A DNA stretch of 64,000 nucleotides from Rhodoferax sp. PAMC 29310 (GCF_017948265.1 NZ_CP072852.1:4464001-4528000); one strand, 5' to 3'; positions 26,912 to 35,569 are shown, numbered from the stretch's first letter. Notes: generated by a model from the letters alone, not told the origin. Translations and numbers: made by a program.

Positions 26912-27244
26912 ATGAAAAATTCTCTGAAAACACTGGCTTTGGCCGCTGCCATGCTGACAATGGGCAACGCCGCATGGGCCAAATTGCCTGCCCCTGTTTT
27001 GACAGACGAAGCCAAGGCCAAAGCGGCTGAGGCGACTGCTAAAACGGCGTGGAGCGGCAAAGTCGCCGGCTATCAGTTGTGCAAGTCACAGGACAAGGCG
27101 GCCAGTCGCTTCTACGGCACCGCCAAGGCGGCAGGTAAATCGGTCAATGCACCGACTGCCACGCCACCCTGTGCTGACCCTGGCGCATTTGCCTACACGC
27201 CCGTGGCCGCACCTGCACCCGCCGCAGAAGTCAAGAAACCTTGA
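26912..27244 (+). CDS. Small periplasmic protein of the FDH operon
   Basis: A 110-residue protein with signal peptide MKNSLKTLALAAAMLTMGNA ending at AWA, giving a mature part of about 87 residues. That part is rich in alanine and lysine, has two cysteines (YQLCKSQDK and PPCADPG) that could form a disulfide, and ends in a proline/alanine-rich tail. No cofactor motif is visible and I cannot name a family with confidence. It is 18 bases after fdhC and its stop overlaps the fdhD start (TGATG), so it belongs to the operon. Confidence 0.75.
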   Translation: MKNSLKTLALAAAMLTMGNAAWAKLPAPVLTDEAKAKAAEATAKTAWSGKVAGYQLCKSQDKAASRFYGTAKAAGKSVNAPTATPPCADPGAFAYTPVAAPAPAAEVKKP

Positions 27245-28095
27245 TGGCACTACTGCCCCGTCTCACCCAAGCACGCGCACCGCTGGTGCGGGAAATTCTC
27301 GCGGTCAACGAATTTGGCGAGTCGGATCGCATCTTTATTCCTTGTGAACGTGCGCTCACGGTCTATGTGGACAAGCGCGAGCTGGTGACATTGATGACAC
27401 TGGGTGCACATCCCGAGTTGCTGGTGTTGGGCTTTTTGCGCAACCAGCGGCTGGTGGAATCCGTGCACGAGATCGAATCCATTACCGTAGACTGGGAAGT
27501 GGGCGCAGCAGCGGTCAAAACTCGGCAAGGTATCTCGAACATTGAAGAGCGCACGAGCAAACGCGTGGTGACCACAGGTTGTGGGCAAGGCAGCGTGTTT
27601 GGCGACATGATGGCGGAGGTGGATCAACTCGTCTTGCCTGACGCCAATTTGAAGCAGTCCCAGTTGTACGGCATCGTCAACGCCATTCGTCTTCAGGCCA
27701 GCACTTACAAAACCTCGGGTTCGGTGCATGGCTGTGCCCTGTTCCGCGGCGAGGAAATGCTGGTGTTTGTGGAAGATGTGGGGCGTCACAATGCCGTGGA
27801 CACCATTGCCGGCTGGATGTGGTTGCAAGACCCGCAAGACATGCTGGGGCAAGACAAAGCGTTCTACACCACCGGCCGCATGACGAGCGAGATGGTGATC
27901 AAGACCGCACAAATGGGCATTCCGTTTGTAATTTCACGCAGCGGCATCACCGAAATGGGTCACGAGGTGGCGGGCCGCATTGGCCTGTGTACCATTGGCC
28001 GCGCCACCAACAAGCGCTTTCTTTGCTACACCGGCGCCCAGCGCCTGGTGATGGATGCATCGCAGTTGGCGCCGCCTCTGGCACGCGTCGCTTAG
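27244..28095 (+). CDS. fdhD: FDH accessory sulfurtransferase FdhD
   Basis: FdhD passes sulfur to the molybdenum cofactor before it is inserted in formate dehydrogenase. The 283-residue product has the FdhD core: VVTTGCGQGSVFGDM near residue 108, YKTSGSVHGCALF near 160, FVEDVGRHNAVDTIAGW near 180 and YTTGRMTSEMVIKTAQMGIP near 208. The mobile-loop motif that is CxxC in the well-studied Escherichia coli protein is here TGCGQGS, with a single cysteine. The ATG at 27244 overlaps the previous stop; the TTG one codon earlier is an alternative. It closes the operon. Confidence 0.93.
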   Translation: MALLPRLTQARAPLVREILAVNEFGESDRIFIPCERALTVYVDKRELVTLMTLGAHPELLVLGFLRNQRLVESVHEIESITVDWEVGAAAVKTRQGISNIEERTSKRVVTTGCGQGSVFGDMMAEVDQLVLPDANLKQSQLYGIVNAIRLQASTYKTSGSVHGCALFRGEEMLVFVEDVGRHNAVDTIAGWMWLQDPQDMLGQDKAFYTTGRMTSEMVIKTAQMGIPFVISRSGITEMGHEVAGRIGLCTIGRATNKRFLCYTGAQRLVMDASQLAPPLARVA

Positions 28096-28104
28096 GCGTT
28101 CTGA

Positions 28105-28785
28105 TTACTGCGATTGCACCGCGAGGGCCTGAAAATCAGGCCAGCGCAAAAACGCCACGTTTTTCCTGACTCCTGGTCATTGCGCGCGATGGCCGCGCCC
28201 AGCGTGCTCACCTTGACACCCCGATACGCTTGCCACGCACCCTTAAGAAGCGGGTTCAACCAAGGCCACACCACCAGGCGTCAGGCCTTGGAGCCAGCCG
28301 TAGCGGTTGGTTGGCGTGAGGATCATGGACGGTTGAAAGATGCTCAGCCGCTCAAAGTCCAGTGCAATCAGTGCGTCCTGCCACTCCGCCTTGCTGCGAA
28401 GGTAAAAGTTGCGTGAGCCTGAGTTAGAGCCGACCGATCCCAACAGCTGAAAATGCCGCACCCCCGCCTGCTTGCAGGCTGTGGCGAGCGCCAACACGGC
28501 GTCCTTGTCGATTCGGGTGAATTCCTCTGCACTCACTTTGGAAGGCTGGCCGACCCCAAGAGTACAAATGGTGACCTCGTGCTCTGCCAGTCCGCTTTGA
28601 TAGTTGAACGGGTCCAGCACATCCACAACGCGTTGCGTCAATCGGGCGTCCTTGAACGACGCATCATGGCGTCGAACCAAGGAGGTGATGGACACCGGGC
28701 TGGGCTGCGCCAGCAAGGCGGTCAGCACTTGTGTACCGACCGCACCCGTGGCGCCCAGCATGACAGCAGACAGTGGTGTGCTCAC
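28105..28785 (-). pseudogene. NAD(P)-binding oxidoreductase gene with two frameshifts
   Basis: The start (GTG at 28785) gives MSTPLSAVMLGATGAVGTQV, an NAD(P)-binding fold of the NmrA/HTATIP2-like extended SDR type. The open frame runs 180 residues and stops at 28243. The expected C-terminus continues in another frame from about 28274 (WPWLNPLLKGAWQAYRGV, TLGAAIAR) and then, after the AAAAA run near 28163, returns to the first frame (KNVAFLRWPDFQALAVQSQ) and ends at 28105. So one base was gained near 28265 and one lost near 28163. As given, the product lacks about 45 residues. Decay or two sequence errors; the neighbour is also broken, which favours decay. Confidence 0.75.
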
Positions 28786-29600
28786 AGCTGGTAGGTCTGA
28801 ACAGACCAGTCGCGATAAGCCTCGTCCGACAGGGTGGCGCGGTGGGCGACCATGGCCTGTGCGTCTTTACTCAAGAGGTAGCGGAACTGGTCCTTGCCGT
28901 CAGTGGTAGCTTCAAAGATGGCTTCGGCGATGTATGACGCATCCGAGTAGTCCACGGCGCGGGTTGGGTCCATGAAGCGTTGCACGGCGCCCAGAAGGGA
29001 TTGGTCATAAGCCGTCAAGCTGGGCTGCTTCAGCCAATCCAATGAGCGGCCCGCAAAATCCGTGCGCGCGCCACCGGGTTCAATCAGCTTGACCTGAATG
29101 CCTTGTGGGGCGAGTTCCAGCGCCAATGACTCTGACAAGCCTTCAAGGGCGAACTTGGTGCCGTGGTCCAGAGAATTGAAGGGCAGCGCGAGTCGCCCGC
29201 CGACCGAGGTCACGTTCATGATCAGGCCCGCCTTGCGTCCCCGAAAATGTGGCGAGCAGGCTTGCATGGTGTAAGTCGGCGCATACACATTGGTCGCGAA
29301 TTGGCGCTCCAACTGAGCCGGAGTCACGGCCTCCATGGGGCCGACCAGTCCGTAGCCGGCGTTGTTCAGCAAAACGTCGATGCTGCCAAATTTTTTAAGT
29401 GTGGCACTCACGGCGTCCTTGATGCTGTTCTGGTCGGTTACGTCCAGTGGTGACACGATCAGGCGATCGAGCGATTGCAGCTCGGGAACAGATGCAGGGT
29501 TGCGCATGGTGGCGACCACGTTTCAGCCGGCAGCCTGGAAGTGTTTGGCAGTGGCCAGGTCAATGCCGGAGCAAGCGCCAGAAATCAAAATGGTTTTCAT
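28782..29600 (-). pseudogene. Short-chain dehydrogenase gene, inactivated
   Basis: From ATG 29600 the frame reads MKTILISGACSGIDLATAKH, then a TGA at 29525-29523, then NVVATMRNPASVPELQSL and on to the stop at 28782. The usual residue at the stop is tryptophan (AAGWNVVATMR), so TGG to TGA is likely. The cofactor motif TGxxxGIG is altered to SGACSGID, and the catalytic YxxxK is SLDHGTK with aspartate in place of tyrosine. Three separate losses of function in one gene argue for a real pseudogene rather than an error. It lies 87 bases after tetR and overlaps the next broken gene as GTGA. Confidence 0.85.
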
Positions 29601-29641
29601 GAGAGTCCTTGGGTTGTGAAAGCGATAAATCGCAAAGTTAG

Positions 29642-29657
29642 GCGAATTTAAATTCGG
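29642..29657. promoter_or_regulatory. Probable TetR operator before the broken SDR pair
   Basis: GCGAATTTAAATTCGG contains the perfect 14-bp palindrome CGAATTTAAATTCG. It has the form CGAAT-N4-ATTCG shared with the site before tetR, and it lies 42 bases upstream of the SDR start, where a repressor would block transcription. Confidence 0.7.
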
Positions 29658-29687
29658 TTAAAAGATAAATAAAAGGGCGTGAAAAGT

Positions 29688-30260
29688 TCACGCCTTGATG
29701 GCATCCCAGCAGAGCTGAAAGCCCGTGGCCCGTGTGGCCTCGTCGTTGGGCAGCACCTGTTGTTGAATCAGCGTGGCAATTTCTTGAACCGAGGCCGACA
29801 CGGTACCTGCCAAAAAGGGCAGCGGAACGGCCTTCAGCGTTTCTTCCTTTTGCCCGCGCTCCAGCAGGGCATTGAAGACCGCCACAAACCGGGCGCTCAA
29901 GGCGCGGTTGGGCTCGCTCATGTATTCCGAGCTGGCGTATTGCTCCATGAACACTACTTCAGCCGGGTTGTCCAGCCGGATGTCGAGCAGGTGTTGCCAA
30001 ATCAGGCGCACACGGGCTTTGGTGGGCAGTTGCTCACTGTCGCCGTCAATCAAACGGGCTAAGGTGACGGTTTTGGCGCGTTCATAAAGCGCATCCAGCA
30101 AGGCCTGTTTGGCCGGGTAGTACACATAAAGCGTGCTGGTCGCCAAGCCCGCTTGGCGGGCAATGTCGGCCAAAGTCAAAGCGCTCAAGCCGCGTTCCAG
30201 CACGCAGGCATAGGCCGCCCGGGAGATGGCTTCCAGTTTTTGCTCGTCTTTGAGTTTCAC
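29688..30260 (-). CDS. TetR family transcriptional regulator
   Basis: A 190-residue DNA-binding repressor. The N-terminal helix-turn-helix reads LTLADIARQAGLATSTLYVYYPAKQALLDALY at residues 25-56, with the LYxYYPxK block typical of TetR proteins. The C-terminal ligand domain is helical and has no identifiable specificity. The gene precedes two decayed oxidoreductase genes on the same strand, and both the region before tetR and the region after it hold the same dyad (CGAAT-N4-ATTCG), so it probably controls itself and those genes. The regulator itself is intact. Confidence 0.9.
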   Translation of the reverse strand: MKLKDEQKLEAISRAAYACVLERGLSALTLADIARQAGLATSTLYVYYPAKQALLDALYERAKTVTLARLIDGDSEQLPTKARVRLIWQHLLDIRLDNPAEVVFMEQYASSEYMSEPNRALSARFVAVFNALLERGQKEETLKAVPLPFLAGTVSASVQEIATLIQQQVLPNDEATRATGFQLCWDAIKA

Positions 30261-30273
30261 GCCTGAATTTTAC

Positions 30274-30289
30274 CCGAATTTGTATTCGG
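30274..30289. promoter_or_regulatory. Probable TetR autoregulatory operator
   Basis: CCGAATTTGTATTCGG is an inverted repeat of CCGAAT with four bases between the arms. It sits 13 bases upstream of the tetR start and matches the palindrome at 29642, which supports one regulator binding both. It could also affect the divergent FtsX-type gene, whose start is 90 bases to the right. Confidence 0.7.
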
Positions 30290-30378
30290 TAAATATGTGG
30301 GTGTGCAATTCGGGGTGTGACGTGGGTTCATTTCGACCGCAGCCATTCAAGTCGCGCCGCTTCGGCTATGGTCGCGCC

Positions 30379-32898
30379 ATGACTATTTCTTTTTGGCGCC
30401 TTGGCTGGCGTTCTTTGTGGCGGGATCTGCGCTCGGGTGAGTTGCGCCTGTTGATTGTGGCCGTCACGCTGGCTGTGGCTTCCTTGACCGCCGTGGGTTT
30501 TTTTGCGGACCGGCTGAAAGGCGGTTTGCAGCGCGACGCGCGCCAGTTGCTGGGTGGTGACGCCGTGCTGCGCAGCGACAACCCCACGCCGGCGGCCTTT
30601 ATTGAAAAGGCCCGTTCACTGGGGCTGGATGTGGTGCAAACCATGACCTTTCCCACCATGGGGCGCGCCTCGCAGGCGCAGGGCGGCGCCACCAAGTTGG
30701 TGGCTTTGAAAGTGGTGGAGCCCGGCTACCCCTTGCGCGGCAAGCTGCGCCTGGCTGACGAGCCCGGTGGGCCGGAGTCAGTGGTGCAAGCGATTCCTGC
30801 CGCCGGTGATGCCTGGGTGGACGCTGGCGTGCTGGATGCCATTGGCCTGAAGATTGGCGACACATTGCTGCTGGGCGACGCTCAGCTTCGCCTCGCCAAA
30901 ATCATCGTCATTGAGCCCGACCGGGGGGCTGGCTTCATGAGCTTTTCGCCCCGCATCATGATCAACCGGATCGATGTGGCCGCCACCGGCCTGATTCAAC
31001 CCGCCAGCCGCTTGACCTACCGCATGGCCGTCGCGGGTGAAGACCCGCAAGTGAAGACCTATGTGACCTGGGCCGAAAAGGAACTTGAAAACCGCGAAGT
31101 CCGTGGCGCCCAGTTGGATTCGCTGGAGGGCGGTCGCCCCGAGTTGGGCCGCACTCTGGAGCGGGCCGAGAAGTTTCTCAACCTGGTGGCTTTGTTGGCT
31201 GCGCTCTTGAGCGCTGTGGCGGTGGCTTTGGCCGCCCGTGGCTTTGCCGCCAACCATCTGGACGACTGCGCCATGCTGCGCGTGCTGGGCGTGAGCCAAC
31301 GCACCATTGCCTCCAGCTACGCGTTTGAGTTCATCGTGATTGGACTCATTGCCAGCGGGCTGGGCGTGGCGTTTGGTTTTTCTGTGCACTACGTGTTTGT
31401 GGCGTTGCTGGCGGGCTTGGTGAATTCATCGCTGCCGGCCGCCAGTTTATGGCCGGTGATGTTTGGAATGGGCATGGGCCTCACGCTCTTGCTGGCGTTT
31501 GGTTTGCCGCCCGTGTTGCAACTGGCCCAGGTGCCGCCGCTGCGCGTGATTCGGCGTGATGTGGGCGGCCTCAAGCCCGCCTCCATCGGTGTGCTGGCCT
31601 TGGGTGTGGCGGGATTTGCCACCTTGCTGCTGGCCGCCAGCAGCGATTTGAAGTTGGGCTTGATCGCCGTCGGCGGTTTCGCCGGGGCGGTGGTGGTATT
31701 TGCGTCGCTCAGCTGGCTGGCCGTAAAGGCCCTGCGTGCGAGCGTGAATGAGACCACCGCGCCGCGCTGGCTGGTGCTGGCCACACGACAAATCTCGGCG
31801 CGTCCCGCTTACGCCGTGGTGCAGGTCAGCGCGTTGGCCGTGGGCCTGTTGGCGCTGGTGCTGCTGGTGTTGCTGCGCACCGACCTCATCAGCAGCTGGC
31901 GTCAGGCCACGCCCAAAGATGCGCCCAACCGGTTTGTCATCAACGTCATGCCCGATCAAGGCGACGCTTTCACCCAAGCCTTGCGCGACGGTGGTGTGAC
32001 GAAATTCGACTGGTTTCCCATGATTCGCGGTCGCTTGATTGCAGTCAATGGAAAAGACGTATCGCCAGAAAATTACGCGGATGACCGCGCCAAGAGACTG
32101 ATTGACCGCGAGTTCAACCTGTCCAACAGCGCGGTCAAGCCCGAGCAGAACGAGGTGGTGGCCGGCCGCTGGACTGAGGAAGAGCAGGGCGCCATCAGCG
32201 TGGAAGAGGGCATTGCCGAAACACTGGGTTTGAAACTGGGCGACAGCCTGAAGTTCGACATTGGCGGCATCCCTGTCGAGTCCAAAATTACGTCGCTGCG
32301 CAAGGTCGACTGGGGCTCCCTGCGGGCCAACTTCTTTGTCATGTACCCCGTGCAGCATTTGCCCGATGTGCCTGCCACCTACATGAGCGCGTTCAAGGCG
32401 CCGGACACGCCCGGATTTGACAACGCCCTGGTGCGCAGCTTCCCCAACATCACCACGGTGGACATGACGGCCACCATCGCCCAAATCCAGCGCGTGCTGG
32501 ACCAGGTGATTCGTGCGGTCGAGTTTCTGTTTGCCTTCACCCTGGCCGCCGGCTTGGTGGTGTTATTTGCCGCCGTGACGGCCACGCGGGAAGAGCGGGC
32601 CCGCGAGTTCGCCATCATGCGGGCTGTGGGCGCCAAAAGCAGTTTGCTGCGCCAGGTGCAACGCGCCGAGTTGCTGGGCGTGGGCTTGCTGGCCGGTTTC
32701 TTGGCCTCTTTGGTGGCCACCGCCGTGGGCTGGGCGCTGGCCAAGTATGTTTTTGAGTTTGCGTGGAGCGTATCGCTTTGGGTGCCCCTGTTTGGCTCCA
32801 TCAGCGGGGCCTTGCTGGCCTGGGCTGCGGGCTGGTGGGGGTTGCGCGACATCCTGCGCCGCCCGGTGGTGGACACCCTGCGCCGCGCCGCGTCCTGA
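30379..32898 (+). CDS. FtsX-like ABC transporter permease (YbbP type)
   Basis: Large inner-membrane permease of 839 residues. The N-terminus has a membrane segment (LRLLIVAVTLAVASLTAVGFF), then a periplasmic domain of about 230 residues, then two FtsX-type membrane groups: LVALLAALLSAVAVALAARGF near 275-300 with further segments to 470, and EFLFAFTLAAGLVVLFAAVTATREERAREFAIMRAVGA near 715. This double FtsX layout matches YbbP, whose partner is the ATPase YbbA in an export system with the esterase TesA. No ATPase gene is next to it here. I chose ATG 30379 (MTISFWRLGWRSLWRDLR) because the longer frame would overlap tetR. Confidence 0.88.
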   Translation: MTISFWRLGWRSLWRDLRSGELRLLIVAVTLAVASLTAVGFFADRLKGGLQRDARQLLGGDAVLRSDNPTPAAFIEKARSLGLDVVQTMTFPTMGRASQAQGGATKLVALKVVEPGYPLRGKLRLADEPGGPESVVQAIPAAGDAWVDAGVLDAIGLKIGDTLLLGDAQLRLAKIIVIEPDRGAGFMSFSPRIMINRIDVAATGLIQPASRLTYRMAVAGEDPQVKTYVTWAEKELENREVRGAQLDSLEGGRPELGRTLERAEKFLNLVALLAALLSAVAVALAARGFAANHLDDCAMLRVLGVSQRTIASSYAFEFIVIGLIASGLGVAFGFSVHYVFVALLAGLVNSSLPAASLWPVMFGMGMGLTLLLAFGLPPVLQLAQVPPLRVIRRDVGGLKPASIGVLALGVAGFATLLLAASSDLKLGLIAVGGFAGAVVVFASLSWLAVKALRASVNETTAPRWLVLATRQISARPAYAVVQVSALAVGLLALVLLVLLRTDLISSWRQATPKDAPNRFVINVMPDQGDAFTQALRDGGVTKFDWFPMIRGRLIAVNGKDVSPENYADDRAKRLIDREFNLSNSAVKPEQNEVVAGRWTEEEQGAISVEEGIAETLGLKLGDSLKFDIGGIPVESKITSLRKVDWGSLRANFFVMYPVQHLPDVPATYMSAFKAPDTPGFDNALVRSFPNITTVDMTATIAQIQRVLDQVIRAVEFLFAFTLAAGLVVLFAAVTATREERAREFAIMRAVGAKSSLLRQVQRAELLGVGLLAGFLASLVATAVGWALAKYVFEFAWSVSLWVPLFGSISGALLAWAAGWWGLRDILRRPVVDTLRRAAS

Positions 32899-32913
32899 CC
32901 GGGATTGCAGGCT

Positions 32914-32968
32914 GCTATCTTGTTGATAGCTGCCTGTGTTCGTAGGACGGAGGCTAGAGGCTGTTTTT
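32914..32968 (+). repeat. Comamonad-type repeat with perfect hairpin
   Basis: GCTATCTTGTTGATAGC is a hairpin with a 6-bp stem, followed by TGCCTGTGTTCG, GGACGGAGGCTAGAGGC and a T-run. It lies between the convergent FtsX-type and YcaO genes. It keeps the block order of the copies at 39147 and 6342, and with its T-run it could work as a terminator for the upstream gene. Confidence 0.7.
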
Positions 32969-33002
32969 ATTTGGAATTCTGACTGGTGAATAGCCTGCCA
33001 CC

Positions 33003-35204
33003 CTAGCTGGACGTCGCCGCTTTGGCCCGCGCCGTGTGCAGTTTTTTGTAGCTGTCAATCAGGCGCTGGTGCCGGTCCAGCGTCTCCAGCTTCATGCTCG
33101 TTGGCGTCAACCCGAAGAAGCGCACGCTGCCGTCCACTGACCCCAACACCGCCTCCATCCGCGGGTTGCCAAACATCCGGCGGAAATTGACAAGGTAGTC
33201 CTCCAGCGCCAGATCGTCATCCAATTGCACCTCCAGCACCACATTCAAGGCTTGGTAAAACAATTTGCGCTCAACAGTGTTGTCGTTGTACTGCAGGAAG
33301 GCTTCCACCCCCTCTTTTGCCGCGTCAAACTGCTTCAAGGCAAGATTGATCAGCAGCTTCAACTCCAGCACGGTCAACTGTCCCCAAACCGTGTTCTCGT
33401 CAAATTCGACGCCAATCAGCGTGGCGATGTCGGAGTAATCGTCCAGTTCATTGTTCTCCAAACGATCCAGCAAGTCTTCCAGGCGCGTGTCGTCCAAGCT
33501 GTGCAAGTTCAAGATATCGGCACGGAACAACAGTGCCTTGTTGGTGTTGTCCCAAATCAAATCATCAACCGGGTAAACCTCGGAATAACCCGGCACCAGA
33601 ATGCGGCAGGCCGTGGCGCCCAACTGGTCGTACACCGCCACATACGCTTCTTTGCCTATGTCTTTGAGGATGCCAAACAAGGTCGCGGCTTCTTCGGCGT
33701 TGGAGTCGTCCCCTTGGCCAGAAAAGTCCCACTCCACAAAATCGAAATCTGCTTTGGCACTGAAAAAGCGCCACGACACCACGCCGCTGGAATCAATGAA
33801 GTGTTCAACAAAATTGTTGGGCTCCGTCACGGCTTCGCTGGTGAAGGTGGGGGGAGGTAAGTCGTTGAGGCCCTCAAAACTGCGGCCCTGCAGTAATTCG
33901 GTCAGGCTGCGTTCCAGCGCCACCTCCAGGCTCGGATGCGCGCCGAATGAGGCAAACACACCGCCCGTGCGTGGGTTCATCAAGGTGACGCACATCACCG
34001 GGTACACCCCACCCAGCGATGCGTCTTTCACCAGCACCGGAAAGCCTTGCTCTTCCAGGCCCTGAATGCCGGCCAGAATGCCGGGGTATTTGGCAAGCAC
34101 TTCGGGCGGCACGTCGGGCAAGGCAATTTCACCTTCCAGAATTTCGCGTTTCACCGCCCGCTCGAAAATTTCCGACAGACATTGCACCTGCGCCTCAACC
34201 AGCGTATTGCCGGCACTCATGCCGTTGCTCACAAACAGATTTTCAATCAGGTTGGACGGGAAATACACCACCTCGCCGTCCGACTGGCGCACATATGGCA
34301 GCGAACAAATACCGCGCTTCACATTGCCGGAGTTGGTGTCAATCAGGTGCGAGCCACGTAATTCACCATCGGGGTTGTAAATTTTCCGGCAATAGTCATC
34401 CAAAATCTCCTTCGGCAACGCATCTTTGCGGCCCGGTTTGAACCAGCGCTCGGTCGGGTAGTGCACAAACGCTGCGTTGGCAATGTCTTCGCCCCAGAAC
34501 GACCCCGCGTAGAAATGGTTGTTGTTCAGGCGCTCAATGAACTCCCCCAACGCAGACGCCAACGCGCTTTCCTTGGTCGACCCCTTGCCATTGGTAAAAC
34601 ACATGGGGGAGTGCGCGTCGCGAACATGCAGCGACCACACGTTGGGCACCAGATTGCGCCACGAAGCGATTTCAATCTTCATGCCCAAGCCCGCCAACAC
34701 GGCCGACATATTGGCAATGGTTTGCTCCAATGGCAGGTCTTTGCCCGCAATAAAGGTGCTGGCCTCAGAAGCTGGAGTCAGGGTCAGCAAGGCCTGGGCA
34801 TCGGCGTCCAGGTTCTCCACCTCTTCAATCACAAACTCGGGCCCGGCTTGCACCACTTTTTTGACCGTGCAACGCTCGATGGATCGCAAAATGCCCTGAC
34901 GGTCTTTGGCCGAAATATCCGCCGGCAACTCCACCTGAATCTTGAAAATCTGCTGATACCGGTTTTCCGGGTCAACAATATTGTTCTGCGACAGCCGGAT
35001 ACCCTCGGTCGAAATATTGCGGGTGGAGCAGTACAGCTTCACAAAGTAAGCCGCGCACAAGGCCGACGAGGCCAGAAAGTAATCAAACGGCCCTGGCGCC
35101 GACCCATCGCCCTTGTAGCGAATCGGCTGGTCGGCCACCACGGTGAAATCATCGAACTTGGCTTCAAGACGAAGCTTGTCGAGAAAATTGACTTTAATTT
35201 CCAT
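33003..35204 (-). CDS. ycaO: OsmC-YcaO fusion protein
   Basis: A 733-residue fusion. Residues 1-135 form an OsmC-like domain (PIRYKGDGSAPGPFDYFLASSALCAAYFVK) with a cysteine in the SALCAAY segment and a second at ERCTVKK, as in OsmC/Ohr thiol proteins. The rest is a YcaO domain, with ATP-site blocks such as NGKGSTKESALASALGEFIERLNNNHFYAG near 210 and SNGMSAGNTLVEAQVQCLSEIFERAVKREI near 325, followed by a C-terminal YcaO tail. YcaO proteins activate backbone amides with ATP; the E. coli homologue is linked to RimO methylthiolation of ribosomal protein S12. No peptide precursor or RimO gene is near, so that role is inferred. Confidence 0.88.
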   Translation of the reverse strand: MEIKVNFLDKLRLEAKFDDFTVVADQPIRYKGDGSAPGPFDYFLASSALCAAYFVKLYCSTRNISTEGIRLSQNNIVDPENRYQQIFKIQVELPADISAKDRQGILRSIERCTVKKVVQAGPEFVIEEVENLDADAQALLTLTPASEASTFIAGKDLPLEQTIANMSAVLAGLGMKIEIASWRNLVPNVWSLHVRDAHSPMCFTNGKGSTKESALASALGEFIERLNNNHFYAGSFWGEDIANAAFVHYPTERWFKPGRKDALPKEILDDYCRKIYNPDGELRGSHLIDTNSGNVKRGICSLPYVRQSDGEVVYFPSNLIENLFVSNGMSAGNTLVEAQVQCLSEIFERAVKREILEGEIALPDVPPEVLAKYPGILAGIQGLEEQGFPVLVKDASLGGVYPVMCVTLMNPRTGGVFASFGAHPSLEVALERSLTELLQGRSFEGLNDLPPPTFTSEAVTEPNNFVEHFIDSSGVVSWRFFSAKADFDFVEWDFSGQGDDSNAEEAATLFGILKDIGKEAYVAVYDQLGATACRILVPGYSEVYPVDDLIWDNTNKALLFRADILNLHSLDDTRLEDLLDRLENNELDDYSDIATLIGVEFDENTVWGQLTVLELKLLINLALKQFDAAKEGVEAFLQYNDNTVERKLFYQALNVVLEVQLDDDLALEDYLVNFRRMFGNPRMEAVLGSVDGSVRFFGLTPTSMKLETLDRHQRLIDSYKKLHTARAKAATSS

Positions 35205-35530
35205 GAGGGAATTCCAAAATAGTGTTCAAGATGACTGGCTTGGCGGGTCGGTGCCATCGATTTGGCCATGAAACCGCACGGCCTGCGCTGACCAAACAGC
35301 TAGGCAGCGGCCAAGACGCCGGGGACAAAGAGGTTGCTTGCCCCAAGATCGCACGATAAAAAGCCGGGATTGCGGTGACTATAGACCAGCGCCTGTCGGG
35401 GTTCATGACATTCACTGCAACAGTTGAGTCAAAGAAGCGCTTCGTCAAAGGCAAGGCACATGTCACTATCGAGGGGTGGCCCTTGCGGCACACCTGCCTC
35501 AAACTTCATTGCTTGCTATGGGATTGATTG

Positions 35531-35569
35531 ATTCCTGTGCAAGTAGAGCTAGGGGTAGAGGCTGTTTTA
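35531..35569 (+). repeat. Degenerate copy of the comamonad-type repeat
   Basis: CCTGTGCAAGTAGAGCTAGGGGTAGAGGCTGTTTTA keeps only the second half of the repeat (GCTAG..TAGAGGCTGTTT), closest to the copy at 32914. It lies next to the smr remnant. Confidence 0.4.

Noticed and set aside
28126..28142. GGCCTGAAAATCAGGCC hairpin as a terminator for fdhD
   Set aside because: The stem has no T-run and lies in the coding remnant (WPDFQA) of the frameshifted gene, so it may be chance.
29523..29525. TGA in the SDR gene as a selenocysteine codon
   Set aside because: The expected residue is tryptophan, the motif losses elsewhere in the gene point to decay, and SDRs do not use selenocysteine at this place.
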